From: Trematomus loennbergii
Lineage: Eukaryota; Chordata; Actinopteri; Perciformes; Nototheniidae
Assembly: GCA_012861695.1 (NCBI GenBank)
Contig: JAAOOA010000148.1
Location: 62,001 to 126,000, forward strand
Length of the DNA stretch: 64,000 nucleotides
Direction: 5' to 3'
The translations under genes were made by a program, and so were the position numbers. Below, piece after piece: positions 34,827 to 46,500 of this stretch (positions are counted from its first letter, which is position 1; each line of letters begins with the position of its first letter). The notes beneath the pieces are model-generated. The model was not told the DNA's origin. It made no database searches and saw only the letters and a program-made list of their open reading frames with translations.

Positions 34827-35483
34827 TTTATATTCACCTTCTGCAACACTTTGTACCCATCTTTCTTGAATTGTATTCACTGCCGGTGTTACTTTGTGAG
34901 TTGATGTGATTATTCAGTGTTTGATGTACCCACTTTTCATCAACAGGCTTTCTACTTTATCCTTTTCCACAATTTCTTCCCTGAATGGCTTTAAAAGATG
35001 TCGATAAAACAGGTGAGTGTGTTGAATTCAGCTGGAGGTGAAGTGTAGGAGGAACAGCCGCAGTCAAGTTTTGAGCTTTAGAGGAGCATGACTCAGGTTA
35101 TTCATAAAGCATGATGTGGTGTTGATGCAATGCGGCCCAGTCTTGGTAAAAAAGGACTTGATCCTCCTGATTCTTGTATAATAGATTCATCTCTGTCTGT
35201 CTGTTGAAAGTTATCACAAAAAGAGTTTGATATCTTTTCACTGAACTCTGTGACTCAGACTCTGACAGCGACATCTACATTTGCTGTATTGTTGAACACA
35301 ATTCTTCTTTCAAACTTTATTCAAGCTGAAGTATCTGTCTGCCGGCTCAGTGAAGGTTTACAATAATTGTGTGGTGTAAAGGTCAAACTTATTACTAATA
35401 AACAAAAATTCTGATACTGACCTTTTCTACTTGGTAGGTTTTCAGATATTTCTTTACAAAACTTTATACTCTAACTTTAAAAA
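34827..35483. other. Intronic sequence, nothing recognised
   Basis: No repeat family or exon identified. Confidence 0.5.
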
Positions 35484-36265
35484 CTTAGAGGACATATTCT
35501 GCTCATTTTCAGGTGTATATCAGTATGTAGTGTCTCTACTTTAAAGAGTCCTCTCCTGCTGATGTCCAGGTGCATATCAGTATGTAGTGTCTCTACTTTA
35601 AAGAGTCCTCTCCTGCTGATGTTCAGGTGTATATCAGTATGTAGTGTCTCTACTTTAAAGAGTCCTCTCCTGCTGATGTTCAGGTGTATATCAGTATGTA
35701 GTGTCTCTACTTTAAAGAGTCCTCTCCTGCTGATGTTCAGGTGGATATCAGTATGTAGTGTCTCTACTTTAAAGAGTCCTCTCCTGCTGATGTTCAGGTG
35801 TATATCAGTATGTAGTGTCTCTACTTTAAAGAGTCCTCTCCTGCTGATGTTCAGGTGTATATCAGTATGTAGTGTCTCTACTTTAAAGAGTCCTCTCTGC
35901 TGATGTTCAGGTGTGTATCAGTATGTAGTGTCTCTACTTTAAAGAGTCCTCTCCTGCTGATGTTCAGGTGTATATCAGTATGTAGTGTCTCTACTTTAAA
36001 TAGTCCTCTCCTGCTGATGTTCAGGTGTATATCAGTATGTAGTGTCTCTACTTTAAAGAGTCCTCTCCTACTGATGTTCAGGTGTATTATATATGCTCTG
36101 ATTGGTTAGCTGGCCGGCTCTGTTGTGATTGGTCAACCACCTAGAGATGTCCCGCCTTAGCCTATCACGTACAATGTGTTGGAGATATAAACTCCTTCTG
36201 GAGGGAGCACAGGTATTTTAGCCTTTGCAGACCATTCACATGCACCAAAAACAGGGTCCCTTTAA
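35484..36265 (+). mobile_element. Family A MITE with 57-bp array (about 10 units, 35510-36085)
   Basis: The left terminus ttagaggacatattctgctc forms the first part of the first tandem unit. The array then joins tgctctgattggttagctgg directly, so the ctgcagcacctcttttcacc block seen at 19639 is deleted. The right end is aaacagggtccctttaa. One unit reads tagtcctctcc and one lost a base near 35896. Confidence 0.93.
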
Positions 36266-36640
36266 GCCGAAGGTTTTCTTATCAGAAGCATTTGAGGGGG
36301 AAAGTTTCCTCTGATTTCATCAGCTTGAAAAAATCTGGCATTAAGATGAATTTATATCTTGATAAGATCTTTTGATGCGTATTAGTCACCATGTTGATTG
36401 CAGCTTGCTAATTCGTGTTTAATTTATCATTGTTATCACAAAAGCGTTGCATTGCCGATAAAAACTGAATTTACGAGCTTAATATTGCTGTTTGAGATAA
36501 CTAACCATAGATTTTTGTCTTCAGTACGCTCCGTTTTGCTGTGACCATATATCTCCGCTGTTGGACGAGTAAAAGAATGATGATCCTGATTCTCATCACG
36601 ACAACAAAACTTCTCGGATAATGGCTTTAAAGTTAAGAAC

Positions 36641-36985
36641 TTAAAGACATATATTGAAAAGGTATAGAGCTGAATCGATGACAGTTGCAGAAATGTAAAG
36701 GAGAAAAGGAGCCAGCCAAGACTTCAGATGAAGCAGAGGAAGGTCAGCCGGTGAATCACTGAAGACTCTGGGGCTTTTCTGGAAACCAGGAGGAGGGTGA
36801 GGAAGAGGAGGGTGGCTCTGCAAAGATGCATGAGTAAGTGAGGAGGAGGAATAAGAGTAAACTGTTCCCAAAAGCGATGAAATGAAGACGAGGCAGAGGA
36901 GATGGAGAGAGGAGGACGTGTCAGGAGAGAGTTTGGCTTTAGTTCTGATAATAAGGAGAGTTTTAGTAACAGCGCCTGAAGTCAT
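36641..36985 (-). CDS. Short open frame downstream of a promoter-like sequence (unrecognised)
   Basis: Minus-strand frame of 114 codons starting MTSGAVTKTLLIIRTKAKLS. A leucine-rich stretch around residues 27-44 (LHLLCLVFISSLLGTVYS) could act as a late signal segment. A Ser/Pro-rich part (about 45-75) and a hydrophobic C-terminus follow. There are no cysteine pairs, dibasic cleavage sites or known domains. An overlapping frame starting MHLCRATLLFLTLLLVSRK also has a signal-like start. The only support is the promoter-like motif just upstream and the lack of repeats between 36266 and 37122. It may be a chance frame or the first exon of a transcript nested in nrg3. Confidence 0.2.
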   Translation of the reverse strand: MTSGAVTKTLLIIRTKAKLSPDTSSSLHLLCLVFISSLLGTVYSYSSSSLTHASLQSHPPLPHPPPGFQKSPRVFSDSPADLPLLHLKSWLAPFLLYISATVIDSALYLFNICL

Positions 36986-37009
36986 GGAGGTCTGAGTGAG
37001 AGAGGAGTG

Positions 37010-37067
37010 AGAGGTGGATGGAGACGGACAGAGGGCGACTTATATAATGCATCGGGGCAGACGTCAT
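37010..37067 (-). promoter_or_regulatory. TATA box and CRE-like candidate core promoter
   Basis: On the minus strand tgacgtct (37059-37066) lies about 15 bp upstream of tatataag (37039-37046). The predicted start would be near 37012, about 27 nt before the ATG at 36985. Spacing is typical of a TATA promoter, but both motifs can occur by chance. Confidence 0.3.
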
Positions 37068-37122
37068 GGACTTAAGTCACGCACATATCGAGTCTTCCTC
37101 CTCTCTGACTGTCTATCCTCTC

Positions 37123-38020
37123 CAGAGGGGGAAGTAGTGGAGTACAAATACTTCGTTACTGTACTTAAGTACTGTTTCTGGTATCATACTTTACTCCACT
37201 ACTTATTTTACTGACGATTTTTTACTTTGACTTCTTACATTTTGAACACAAATACCTGTACTTTCTACTTCTTACATTTTGAACACAATACCTGTACTTT
37301 CTACTTCTTACATTTTGAACACAAATACCTGTACTTTCTACTTCTTACATTTTGAACACAAATACCTGTACTTTCTACTTCTTACATTTTGAACACAAAT
37401 ACCTGTACTTTCTACTTCTTACATTTTGAACACAAATACCTGTACTTTCTACTTCTTACATGTTGAACACAAATACCTGTACTTTCTACTTCTTACATGT
37501 TGAACACAAATACCTGTACTTTCTATCTTACATGTTGAACTCAAATACCTGTACTTTCTACTTCTTACATTTTGAACACAAATACCTGTCCTTTCTACTT
37601 CTTACATTTTCCAAACAGGCTGGTTCCTTTAGTTTGAATGTGTGTTTGGTGGCGTGATCATTATTATTTAGAGTCATTGCGTGCCTATTGATTTGAACAC
37701 GATCCGTGTATCCATCATTTCCTGGTCTTCTCTAAAGAAGAGGGACCAATGAAAACGTTGTCATGTTGCCGTTGTTCAGCATGGAAACATTCATTAGCTA
37801 ACAATGACATTATTGTTCTATTAATATAAAGGGAGGTCAGGTACTCTTTAAAACAGCTGCTAGCTATGGGTACTTTTTACTGAAGTACATTTCAAAGCCC
37901 TCTTTACTTTTACTTGAGTAAATAAGTTTAGTCAGTACTTCTACTTTTACCAGAGTATTTTTAAACTCGAGTATCTGTTCTTCTACTTGAGTAAAGGATG
38001 TGTGTACTCTCCAATCTCTG
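37123..38020 (+). mobile_element. Family B hAT-like MITE, copy 4
   Basis: Full length, from cagagggggaagtagtggag to ccaatctctg. It has the shortest array (37225-37610). The left part is well preserved: ctccactacttattttactg then acttcttacattttgaac. Confidence 0.85.
37225..37610 (+). repeat. 36-37-bp minisatellite, about 10 units
   Basis: Most units have the cattttgaac form (37-38 bp). Later units switch to catgttgaac, and one unit is missing acttc near 37526. Confidence 0.95.
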
Positions 38021-38388
38021 TTTCTCAGAATATAGTCGGATACATAGCCTAACTCTTTACTTTGAGGGGATTTATTCGTCCAATATGGGAGAAAATGAGA
38101 GATTCAAGTGAGATCACAGTTTTTATATTGATGTCATCATTAATTTACAGTAAATCAGCCAGATGTCAGACTTTTTAAATTGCTCCTTCATCTCTGATTA
38201 TGTCAGTGGTTTAAAATGTCTGGTGTTGTGCTTATGGGCGACTTCTGCCTTTTAATAAGTAAGATCGGATTTTTTGACAGAAATTAGGAATGGTATTTTC
38301 TGTCACAGTCAGAATCCACTTTAAACAGTTTTCGAGATAAATGGGTCTGTACAGTTTGTTGAAAGTCAGCAAAAAGTAAGAAGAAGTC
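38021..38388. other. Intronic sequence, nothing recognised
   Basis: No repeat family or exon identified. Confidence 0.5.
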
Positions 38389-39080
38389 TTAAAGAGGACA
38401 CATTTGCAGGTGTATATCAGTATGTAGTGTGTCTCTACTTTAAAGAGTCCTCTCCTGCTGATGTTCAGGTGTATATCAGTATGTAGTGTGTGTCTCTACT
38501 TTAAAGAGTCCTCTCCTGCTGATGTTCAGCTGTATATCAGTATGTAGAGTCTCTACTTTAAAGAGTCCTCTCCTGCTGATGTTCAGGTGTATAACAGTAT
38601 GTAGAGTCTCTACTTTAAAGAGTCCTCTCCTGCTGATGTTCAGGTGTATATCAGTATGTAGTGTCTCTACTTTAAAGAGTCCTCTCCTGCTGATGTTCAG
38701 GTGTATATCAGTATGTAGTGTCTCTACTTTAAAGAGTTCTCTCCTGCTGATGTTCAGCTGTATATCAGTATGTAGAGTCTCTACTTTAAAGAGTCCTCTC
38801 CTGCTGATGTTCAGGTGTATATCAGTATGTAGTGTCTCTACATGTTTCCATGCTTTAATGTTCAAAAAGCTCTTTATTTTTCTCATACTGCCTGTGCTGC
38901 AGCACCTCTTTTCACCCTCTGTCTGAAACCAGAGCCCAGTCTGCTCTGATTGGTTAGCTGGCCGGCTCTGCTGTGATTGGTCAACCGCTTAGAGATGTCC
39001 CGCCCCTTAGCTATCAAGTACAATGTGTTGGAGCGCTAGCCAATAGAAGTGTGAGTGTTACATAGGGATGTCACAGTTGT
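38389..39080 (+). mobile_element. Family A MITE with 57-bp array (about 7.7 units, 38405-38845)
   Basis: Left end ttaaagaggacacatttgca, then array, then catgctttaatgttcaaaaa, gctgcagcacctcttttcac and the paired ATTGG boxes. Several units read agagtctctac instead of tgtctctac. The right terminus could not be placed after ggatgtcacagttg. Confidence 0.88.
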
Positions 39081-39859
39081 AGATGTCAAAAACAAAATGG
39101 CAGATCAGTCTGTTTATCAGTGTGCATTGGACGTGGAAATCTCCTAAATAATTGTATGACACTACAGGTTTTATGAAATGTTCAATTCTTAAAGAATGTA
39201 ATATTGACCGGTATTTCCAAAAATGAATTAACTTAAAAAAAACGCAGGGATTTTCTCTGAGCGCATCTATTGTCTGAGAGTTTCACGTCACCAAACATTG
39301 ACTGTGCAGAAATGAAAGTGACTTTAACATCTTCAACTTCTCTCAAATATGAAAGATTCAAAGGCTTATTGTCAGATGCGCAATATCTACAGCGTAGTTC
39401 CAGCAGTAGAGAATATACTTTAGACATAAACAGAAGAATAACACATACAATAGTGCAAATGATACTTGGGTTGCATCTAAAAGTGAAGGAGTCTCTGCAG
39501 TATATGCTCTTTTTTCTTAAAGGTATCATAAGAATATGGATGCATTCACATTGTGTGTTTAACTCCAAACTCTACCAGGGTTCTGTAGTTGGTTTTTAAG
39601 CCTTTTATACCTCGAGTGAAATCCCCCTGGTGCAGGAAAGGTAATTTGGGGACAGCTGCAGTTATTTTTATCCCAGCAGTGATAAAGGTTGCTCTGAGTG
39701 CAGAGCAGTTTAATATGACCATGCCACCCGAGCACTGATCCCTGATCAGCTCCATTGTTCTCTGAGGTTTAATGACTCCAGGCCCACAGCGAGGTGGAGC
39801 AGAGGCAGAGCGCCGTGACTTAATCTGCCCGGACACCCGTCTTCATTCAGCTCAGAGAG
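39081..39859. other. Intronic sequence, nothing recognised
   Basis: No repeat family recognised. Overlapping frames on both strands around 39233-39599 show no family match. Confidence 0.45.
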
Positions 39860-39864
39860 GGGAG

Positions 39865-39942
<78 letters not shown>
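39860..39942. repeat. (GA)n microsatellite
   Basis: About 40 GA dinucleotides, nearly perfect. Confidence 0.97.
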
Positions 39943-39945
<3 letters not shown>

Positions 39946-40120
39946 AGGGAGAAACAAGGGCGGGACGGGTGAGTGGAGTCAGTTTAAGGAGACTTTGTGT
40001 TGAAAAGTGGAGGGGATACAGAGCTCATATTCCTTCTGCTACAGTATTTTTGACCTTTTTAAAGAACATTATCCAGAATTTTTTATATTGTTTATATTTG
40101 ATATCATTTTCATTTTTTTC

Positions 40121-40140
40121 ATCTATCTATCTATCTATCT
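40121..40140. repeat. (CTAT)n tetranucleotide run
   Basis: Five units, directly left of the hAT target site. Confidence 0.85.
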
Positions 40141-40148
40141 GTCAAATA

Positions 40149-40814
40149 CAGTGGCGAGCCGTGACTTTTATACCTAGGCCCTCTGACCCCCACTCCTTCC
40201 CTCGAAAAAAAAAGAGTTATTACGTCACAGCGTATACTTCAGCAGAATATCAAAACAACGGCCCGGGGTGCAAAACGCATCAATGACAGCGACCCTCTAC
40301 CACACAAAACAACACCTGTAAACCCAATTTGTGTTCTTTGACATTGAAAAGGATATTGCATTGTGTTTGTTACTTTCGTTGTAGTTGTATGTCTTAAGTG
40401 TAATTTGGCATGCTTTTATTTTGAAGGCGATTTCACGCTGTTGACAGGAAGTTGTTGTTTCTATGGAAACAAGGAAAGCTTCACAGCGGGCGGAACTTAT
40501 CATAAAGTCCGCGATAATAAAACCCACCCATTTAGAGGGAAGATATGATTGGTCGATTGTACTGTCATTTGACATTACTCTCTCGTTCAGTTACTATAGC
40601 TGGCCCTCTGTGAATCGCAGAGAGGGCCAGACGAGCTTCTTTCATTTAACCCTTCACATTCAAACAGAAACTGAATAGGCAGATTCGAAGGATTTACTTC
40701 TTTGGAAATGTTATTTTAAATACAATTCAATCAAGTTATTTTGGTAAAATTAATGAAAAATAACTAAAAAAATATTTTGAATAGAGGGCCAAGAGGGCCC
40801 TGACGGCTCGCCAG
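40149..40814. mobile_element. hAT-superfamily MITE, 666 bp
   Basis: Left end cagtggcgagccgtgac; right end ggccctgacggctcgccag. The flanking octamer gtcaaata is perfect (40141-40148 and 40815-40822). It contains a strong internal palindrome, ctggccctctg ... cagagagggccag (40601-40632). Related to, but distinct from, the element at 14500. Confidence 0.9.
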
Positions 40815-40822
40815 GTCAAATA

Positions 40823-41039
40823 GTTATAGTAGTTAAAAACGCCATCATGCAACCATAGTGTGTTTTATATGTTTTAAAAAGAAATATCAATGAGAGGTTA
40901 GGAATTGGTGGAGTAAAGTGAACAATATTTGTCTCTGAGTAACTTAGTACTGAAGCATCATTCACTGACCACAACACAATATATAAAACTATAGTATAGT
41001 AAGTCAGTTAAACAGAGTGCTGTATATATAAATATGCTT
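40823..41039. other. Intronic sequence, nothing recognised
   Basis: AT-rich. Confidence 0.5.
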
Positions 41040-41292
41040 TAATCTCCTCTTCCTACTTTTAAATCCAGGCTGAAGACTTTTCTTTTTGCCGCTGATTTTA
41101 ATTGAACTATTCACATCTTAAACTGCACTGTAACTTTGAACTTTTATCCATGTATTTTTTCTTTAATGTTTATTTTTTATCTTTTATTTTTAATGACTGA
41201 TTTTAAATGCCATTTTCTTAATGTCTTCCATTTTTGTAAAGCACTTGCCTTGTGTTGAAAGGTGCTATATAAATAAACTTGCCTTGCCTTGC
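41040..41292 (+). mobile_element. LINE 3' end with (TTGCC)n tail
   Basis: The first about 50 bp encode the end of a reverse-transcriptase ORF (P-T-F-K-S-R-L-K-T-F-L-F then a stop), the usual C-terminus of fish LINEs. A 3' untranslated region with gtgctatataaataaacttg follows, then a ttgccttgccttgcc tail. The 5' end is truncated. Confidence 0.75.
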
Positions 41293-42776
41293 CTTCTTTT
41301 GAAGAGAGCCTCATAAATAAAGCATTACTCATTATGATTCTGTTTAATGAAAATAAAAGCTCTTAAACTCTGACACTACTAGCTAGTTTGCCCTGCAAAG
41401 AAATATATAAAATATTATTAAAAAGCTCCAAGGAACAGCTGGGTTGTTAAAGTGTTAAGTAGGTATTTAAATACTGCCTTCACGAAACACCGTATTATAC
41501 TTATTGCTGGAGGTTGTTACTATAACGTCTAAATATTAATAAGAAAAATAGGCAGACCTCTTTAGAGATGAATATAAAAGTGCAGACTAACTCTATATTT
41601 ATACCATAATGAATAAAAGGCTGCATGCATAAAACATGTTTTTTTATTATCATTATCTCAAGGTCCTTCATTATCTTTTAATATCACACAGAGTGGTGTA
41701 ATGGGGCTTGAATTGTATTATTGTTAGCACAAAATGTAAGCTTTTTAAGTCCAATATGGATACTTTTGTGTGAAACAACGGAAGTGCATTTGGTAAATAT
41801 TAATGCTATTGAGGCTTTAGTTTGTTGTGTTCACCTAGAACAATAAAACACACTTACAAGACATAAAAAAAGGAAAATAAGGTATAACTTTTGAAGAAGT
41901 GACACAAAGACAAAAAGAAAGTGACAAAAAAGTGTAAGCAGAAGCCGCATCGTATAAAAAATAAAAATGAAACAACATGCAGTTGTTTTTAATGGAAACT
42001 GAGGAAAAGATCACATTTTTGGACACTAAACGCCTTTTACTGCACAGAGAGGTGCTTTTTAGTAAAACTGACTCCACTTGCCCCCGTTGACGGACAATGG
42101 CCCAAACCTCAGTTGTCAAGTGGTAAAGCTTTTAGAAGAGGAAGATTAAAAAACCATTTGGACAGGGCCATTTTGAGTCATTTTGCTCCACTACCTCTCA
42201 TCGATGGCTCCATCATCACAGAGTACGATGGCCATTAGCACATTTCTCCACCTGCGTTTTACGACACGTTGTCATAATCGTTTAACTCACTGGAGCCGCT
42301 ACTGGGAGGCCTGTCATTAAATCAGACAGTTGCTTAAATTGCTAAAGTGTGTGTGCTTACACATTCACACACACACATATTTCTGACCAAAAACATTCAG
42401 GATGAGGGAAAGGAACAGAAATAAATATACTGAAATTACACTTAGCTGGATGTTAATCGCAGCAAAACTTGAAATACATCTATTGGTAACGTGTGTTCAT
42501 CATTTGTATGTTCTTTCGTGCAGCTAAAAGTCACTTCAGTGATTTTCAAGTAGTTTTTTTATCTTTTATATGGGTTTCAGTGGAATTAACTTGTGCCTAC
42601 ATTAACTTCACATAGACCTGTTGCTTGAATTAGTGATTTCAAACAAAATGTAATGCATGTATTTCATATTAATCATACTTTTGGTTATTGTGTCTACTTT
42701 TGAATTGGGAAAGCAATGTTTTATTGTGATATAAATTCTCTGAAGTTGAGTGCTATACATTTGAATACATTAAATA
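41293..42776. other. Intronic sequence, nothing recognised
   Basis: No repeat family or exon identified in about 1.5 kb. Confidence 0.45.
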
Positions 42777-42850
42777 GGACAAGTTCTGCTAACCTTTAGG
42801 TTCATATTTGCATTTTGTGCCTCTACTGTGACATGTTTTTGAGCTATTTT
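42777..42850 (+). mobile_element. Family A MITE left-end fragment
   Basis: aggacaagttctgctaacct, ttaggttcatatttgcattt, tgtgcctctactgtgacatg: the unamplified form of the sequence that makes up the 57-bp monomer. Confidence 0.75.
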
Positions 42851-42878
42851 CACAGTAAATGTGCTTTAACAACACTTT

Positions 42879-42919
42879 ACCCTAACCCACTAAACCCTAA
42901 CCCTAACCCTTACCCTAAC
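42879..42919. repeat. Short telomere-like (CCCTAA)n tract
   Basis: About six imperfect units. Confidence 0.8.
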
Positions 42920-43423
42920 TGATGTCCTAATGCTCTTTAAACTAACTTAACTAAACATAAGATGTTGTTAAGCACAGTCATACACACTTATATACATCCA
43001 TAACATATAAAGAGCTGTAACCGATCAGATTAAAAACAGCGTGCTCTCTGGTACACATTTCTACGACAAGGATTTGTTGAGCAATCTTTAAAATAAGTTT
43101 ATTTCTTGCCCTGTTTAGGATGAATAGTGTCAGATAATGGCTGTGCTTCAGAATGACTGCATATTCGATATATGGGGCGAAGCCTGCGAGATAGTTCAGG
43201 CAGTCAACTCGAGCACCAATGATACATTAACACGTGACGCACCTCGTCCCTCTTACAACCAACCAAACACATTCTCCAACATGCCGCTCTATTGAAGCTG
43301 CCAGGTCTTCCTGCCTCTGCCTCGCTATGCTGCTGCTGCTGCTGCTGTGTTCACTTGCTGTTGCTACGTTCATGTTCCTGCTGCTGTGTTTCATGTTGCT
43401 GCTGCTCGCCTGCCCCACCACCA
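42920..43423. other. Intronic sequence with CTG run
   Basis: A ctgctgctgctgctg run at 43328-43345 precedes the 12-bp minisatellite. No exon recognised. Confidence 0.5.
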
Positions 43424-43700
43424 CCCCAGCTTCCACCCCAGCTTCCACCCCAGCTTCCACCCCAGCTTCCACCTCAGCTTCCACCCCAGCTTCCACCCCA
43501 CCACCCCCCAGCTTCCACCCCAGCTTCCACCCCAGCTTCCACCCCAGCTTCCACCCCAGCTTCCACCCCAGCTTCCACCCCAGCTTCCACCCCAGCTTCC
43601 ACCCCAGCTTCCACCCCAGCTTCCACCCCAGCTTCCACCCCAGCTTCCACCCCAGCTTCCACCCCAGCTTCCACCTCAGCTTCCACCCCAGCTTCCACCT
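43424..43700 (+). repeat. 12-bp minisatellite (cagcttccaccc)n, about 23 units
   Basis: Almost perfect units, with two cctcagc variants and one phase break near 43498-43510 (ccaccccccagc). Because 12 is divisible by 3 and the unit has no stop, all three plus-strand frames stay open, reading Pro-Ala-Ser-Thr, Ser-Phe-His-Pro or Gln-Leu-Pro-Pro. One frame starts with a hydrophobic leucine-rich segment encoded by the CTG run. Confidence 0.95.
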
Positions 43701-45204
43701 GTAGGCTCGGGGATAGTTATCTAATCATCACTCAATGTTCTTTGTAAATCTGTGGAGTGATGAGGCCCGAGCCTAGACGCCAAACTCAAACTGCTTCTAA
43801 TAAACATATTAAGAAACACGTAAGTTGTCTGACTGAAATATAGTTTTCTTCTTGCTTTCATTAGTCAAGCCTTTTAATTAAACCTAAGTTGTCAGACATC
43901 AGATCGGTCATCCTGTTTATTTAATCACAGGTTGGACTAATCTGAGCAAAGTGTGAGTATAGAACTCCACCTGTAATCTTCTTTAATAATACATGGATAA
44001 AAGGTTAAAAGGACACAAGTGAACATTTGCTTGGTAAGATTTCTTGAAATAAGAAGGGATATTCAGATCTTGTAATTAGCTGGAGAACTAATCTTAACTA
44101 TATTTGACCAGAATCAGGAGATGTTGTGTTACAATATAATCCGCAAATGCTCAAAAGTTTTATTTTTTCTGATGTTAGTTGGTTATTTTCTAATAAATAT
44201 GTAAACAAATATGTGTTTCATCTGAGATACGACTCAAAATAAGATGTTTTGACTCAACAAGATGATGCATTGTCTAAAAACAAGACCTGATATCTCACTG
44301 CAGTGGTACTTCTGAAGTTATTGTGTCTTATATCAGGTGTGAAGACATATTCTGACTAGATATTAGACACATATACTTGGCAAGATTTAGAGTTTTTGTA
44401 GTATGTAGAGACAAGCATGAGGAGAGACGAAGTTGTGTGTGTCTGAGGTTATTAATGACCTGCGATCATACAGCCTGCTCCTCTCTGAGATAATCTGCAT
44501 CTCCACCACCATATTCTGCACTAAGCACCATCTGACAACCCCCATACTTCACTTTAAATTGGGCTTTCCAGATCCATTAGGCTCTGTATGAAGGCACAGC
44601 CCAAAGTCTTGATCAGATGGAGAACAGGACGATAAATAAGGAAAACAAAGCCGCGTTGTGTGGAGTAAAAGACAAGGTTATTGTTTTTAATATTCAATCC
44701 TAAACATTTGCTTTTCCCTTGTGTGAATATTTTCAGAAAGTCACACAGCGGTGCCTCCCGGATGATTTGCTGCAATCAATATGAGTTTATGTGTTTTTTC
44801 ACTCCCACTAGCTCTGCTCTTTTTCTGATTGCTTGCTGTCCTTTCCATAGCAATAGGAGGGATGAAGGTAAATTGCCCTCCGCAATCAGGATCCATTAGG
44901 CTCCATTGCAACAGTCAATTTTGCATTTGTCTTCACCCGCAGATATCATTTCAGAGGACAATATAGCTTCATGTGGTTTTTGTCCACTTAAAAACAGATG
45001 ATTGCAGAACGGATTCTGTCATTGTAGGCAGAGGGAAATATGAAGCTCACAATCAGCCGTTATTGACACTGCTGCTTTAACACAGAAAGCACAAAGCACG
45101 TGATTAACTTTGATCAGACTCCACAAATCAAATATATTAAGGGCTGTGATTTATTCTGAGTGTTGTGAGTTTGATCAATTCAATTAATTGCATCGTTTGC
45201 TATG
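43701..45204. other. Intronic sequence, nothing recognised
   Basis: No repeat family or exon identified. Confidence 0.45.
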
Positions 45205-45218
45205 ATATAGGCGCAGAG

Positions 45219-45780
45219 GTGCTGAATGTGAAGAAGACTGAGGAGATGGTGTGGGACCCAAAGGCAGTGGGTGACCTTAGGCCGGTGGTTATCCACAATG
45301 AACCCATAACTCAGGTCAGCTCCTATAAGTACCTTGGTGTCCATCAAGATAATACACTCAGCTGGAAGGCGCATGTTCAAGGTCTGTGCTCTAGACTTCA
45401 ACAGCGGTTGTACTTTCTGCGTCGACTCCGGGCTTTCGGAGTCGACCAGAAGCTCATGTTACTGTTCTATCATGCAGTGTTGGAGAGCATCATGAGGTAT
45501 GGTATCACTGCCTGGTATGGTAACTTGACAGTGCAGTCAAAGTCACAGATCGCTCGCCTGGTACAGACTGCGATGAAAATTGGGGTTAAAAAACATCCAT
45601 CTCTCCAAAACATATACGAGCAGTCCATTATCAGACAGGCAAAACAAAATGGTGTCTGATCCCACCCACATACTCCACCCAGAATTCCAGCTCCTACCTT
45701 CTGGTAGAAGATTCATGGTTCCCAAGAGCAGGCTGATCAAATGTCCTTACGGGGACAATAAATATATCGTATCGTATCGT
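45219..45780 (+). mobile_element. 5'-truncated LINE with reverse-transcriptase C-terminus
   Basis: Encodes VLNVKKTEEMVWDPK, YKYLGVHQDNTLSWKAHV, LYFLRRLRAFGV, then Y-x-A-V-L-E-S-I-M-R-Y-G-I-T-A-W-Y-G and the terminal FQLLPSGRRFMVPKSR. This is the thumb and C-terminal part of a Jockey/CR1-group reverse transcriptase; the catalytic FADD motif is lost by truncation. A frameshift near 45650 separates the last block. The tail is (tatcg)n. A perfect 14-bp target-site duplication atataggcgcagag (45205-45218 and 45781-45794) fixes both ends. Confidence 0.92.
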
Positions 45781-45794
45781 ATATAGGCGCAGAG

Positions 45795-46249
45795 ACGACA
45801 GCAATAAGGATACACTCAGGAATCCACGTGTGCACCCAGGAGCATGCTATGTGTTAGTGTATGATCCAATTTGCACTTTTATTGGCTACAGCTTAGAGTG
45901 CAGGGATGACGTACAGTATGTTAGTAGGCTAACCAGGAAGTTAGCATCACAAGGGCTATGAGTATAGGTATTTTCTGCATGTATGTATATGCATATGTAT
46001 TACACGCATGTATATTCATTTAACAATGTTCCTGATAAATAATTGTGTGTATGAGGCTCACTGGCAGTGCATGTAGAGATTACTTTAGTCGTTGTTATTG
46101 TTTGTTTGTGTTCTTGTAATCATTTGTTCTCTTTGTAAATACAATCAGTGCAGACCATTGTCTCATTTGTATGCATATACTTTGCTTTCAATCTCTAAAT
46201 GACAAACACTGGTTATGCATTGTCGAAGCGCAATACAAATATTTTTGAT
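45795..46249. other. Intronic sequence, possible family F start
   Basis: ttagcatcacaagggct at 45942-45958 matches the left part of family F at 54225 but is separated from the next match. Confidence 0.4.
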
Positions 46250-46500
46250 CAGGCTCCTTCGATCAAAGTCCTATGGGATCTTTCCATTGTATTTTAAATA
46301 TGCAGAACAAAAGCTCTATGGCTCAGCTCACAAATATTTATCTACATGTTTTTTCGCCAGAATAATCTCCACATATCAGGAAAAAGGAACTACATCACGG
46401 TCACATGACTACACTTCACCACCGCTAAGCTAAAGGCAGCTAATTTCCGGTGTGATGACATCAGGCAGACTTGATGACGCTGCTCAGTGATTCGTCAGTA
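46250..46500 (+). repeat. Family F dispersed repeat, copy 1 (partial)
   Basis: Shares ttccattgtattt, ggaactacatcacggtcaca, caccaccgctaagctaaagg with the array at 54395-55054, but carries a single copy of the 72-bp unit. Confidence 0.65.
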
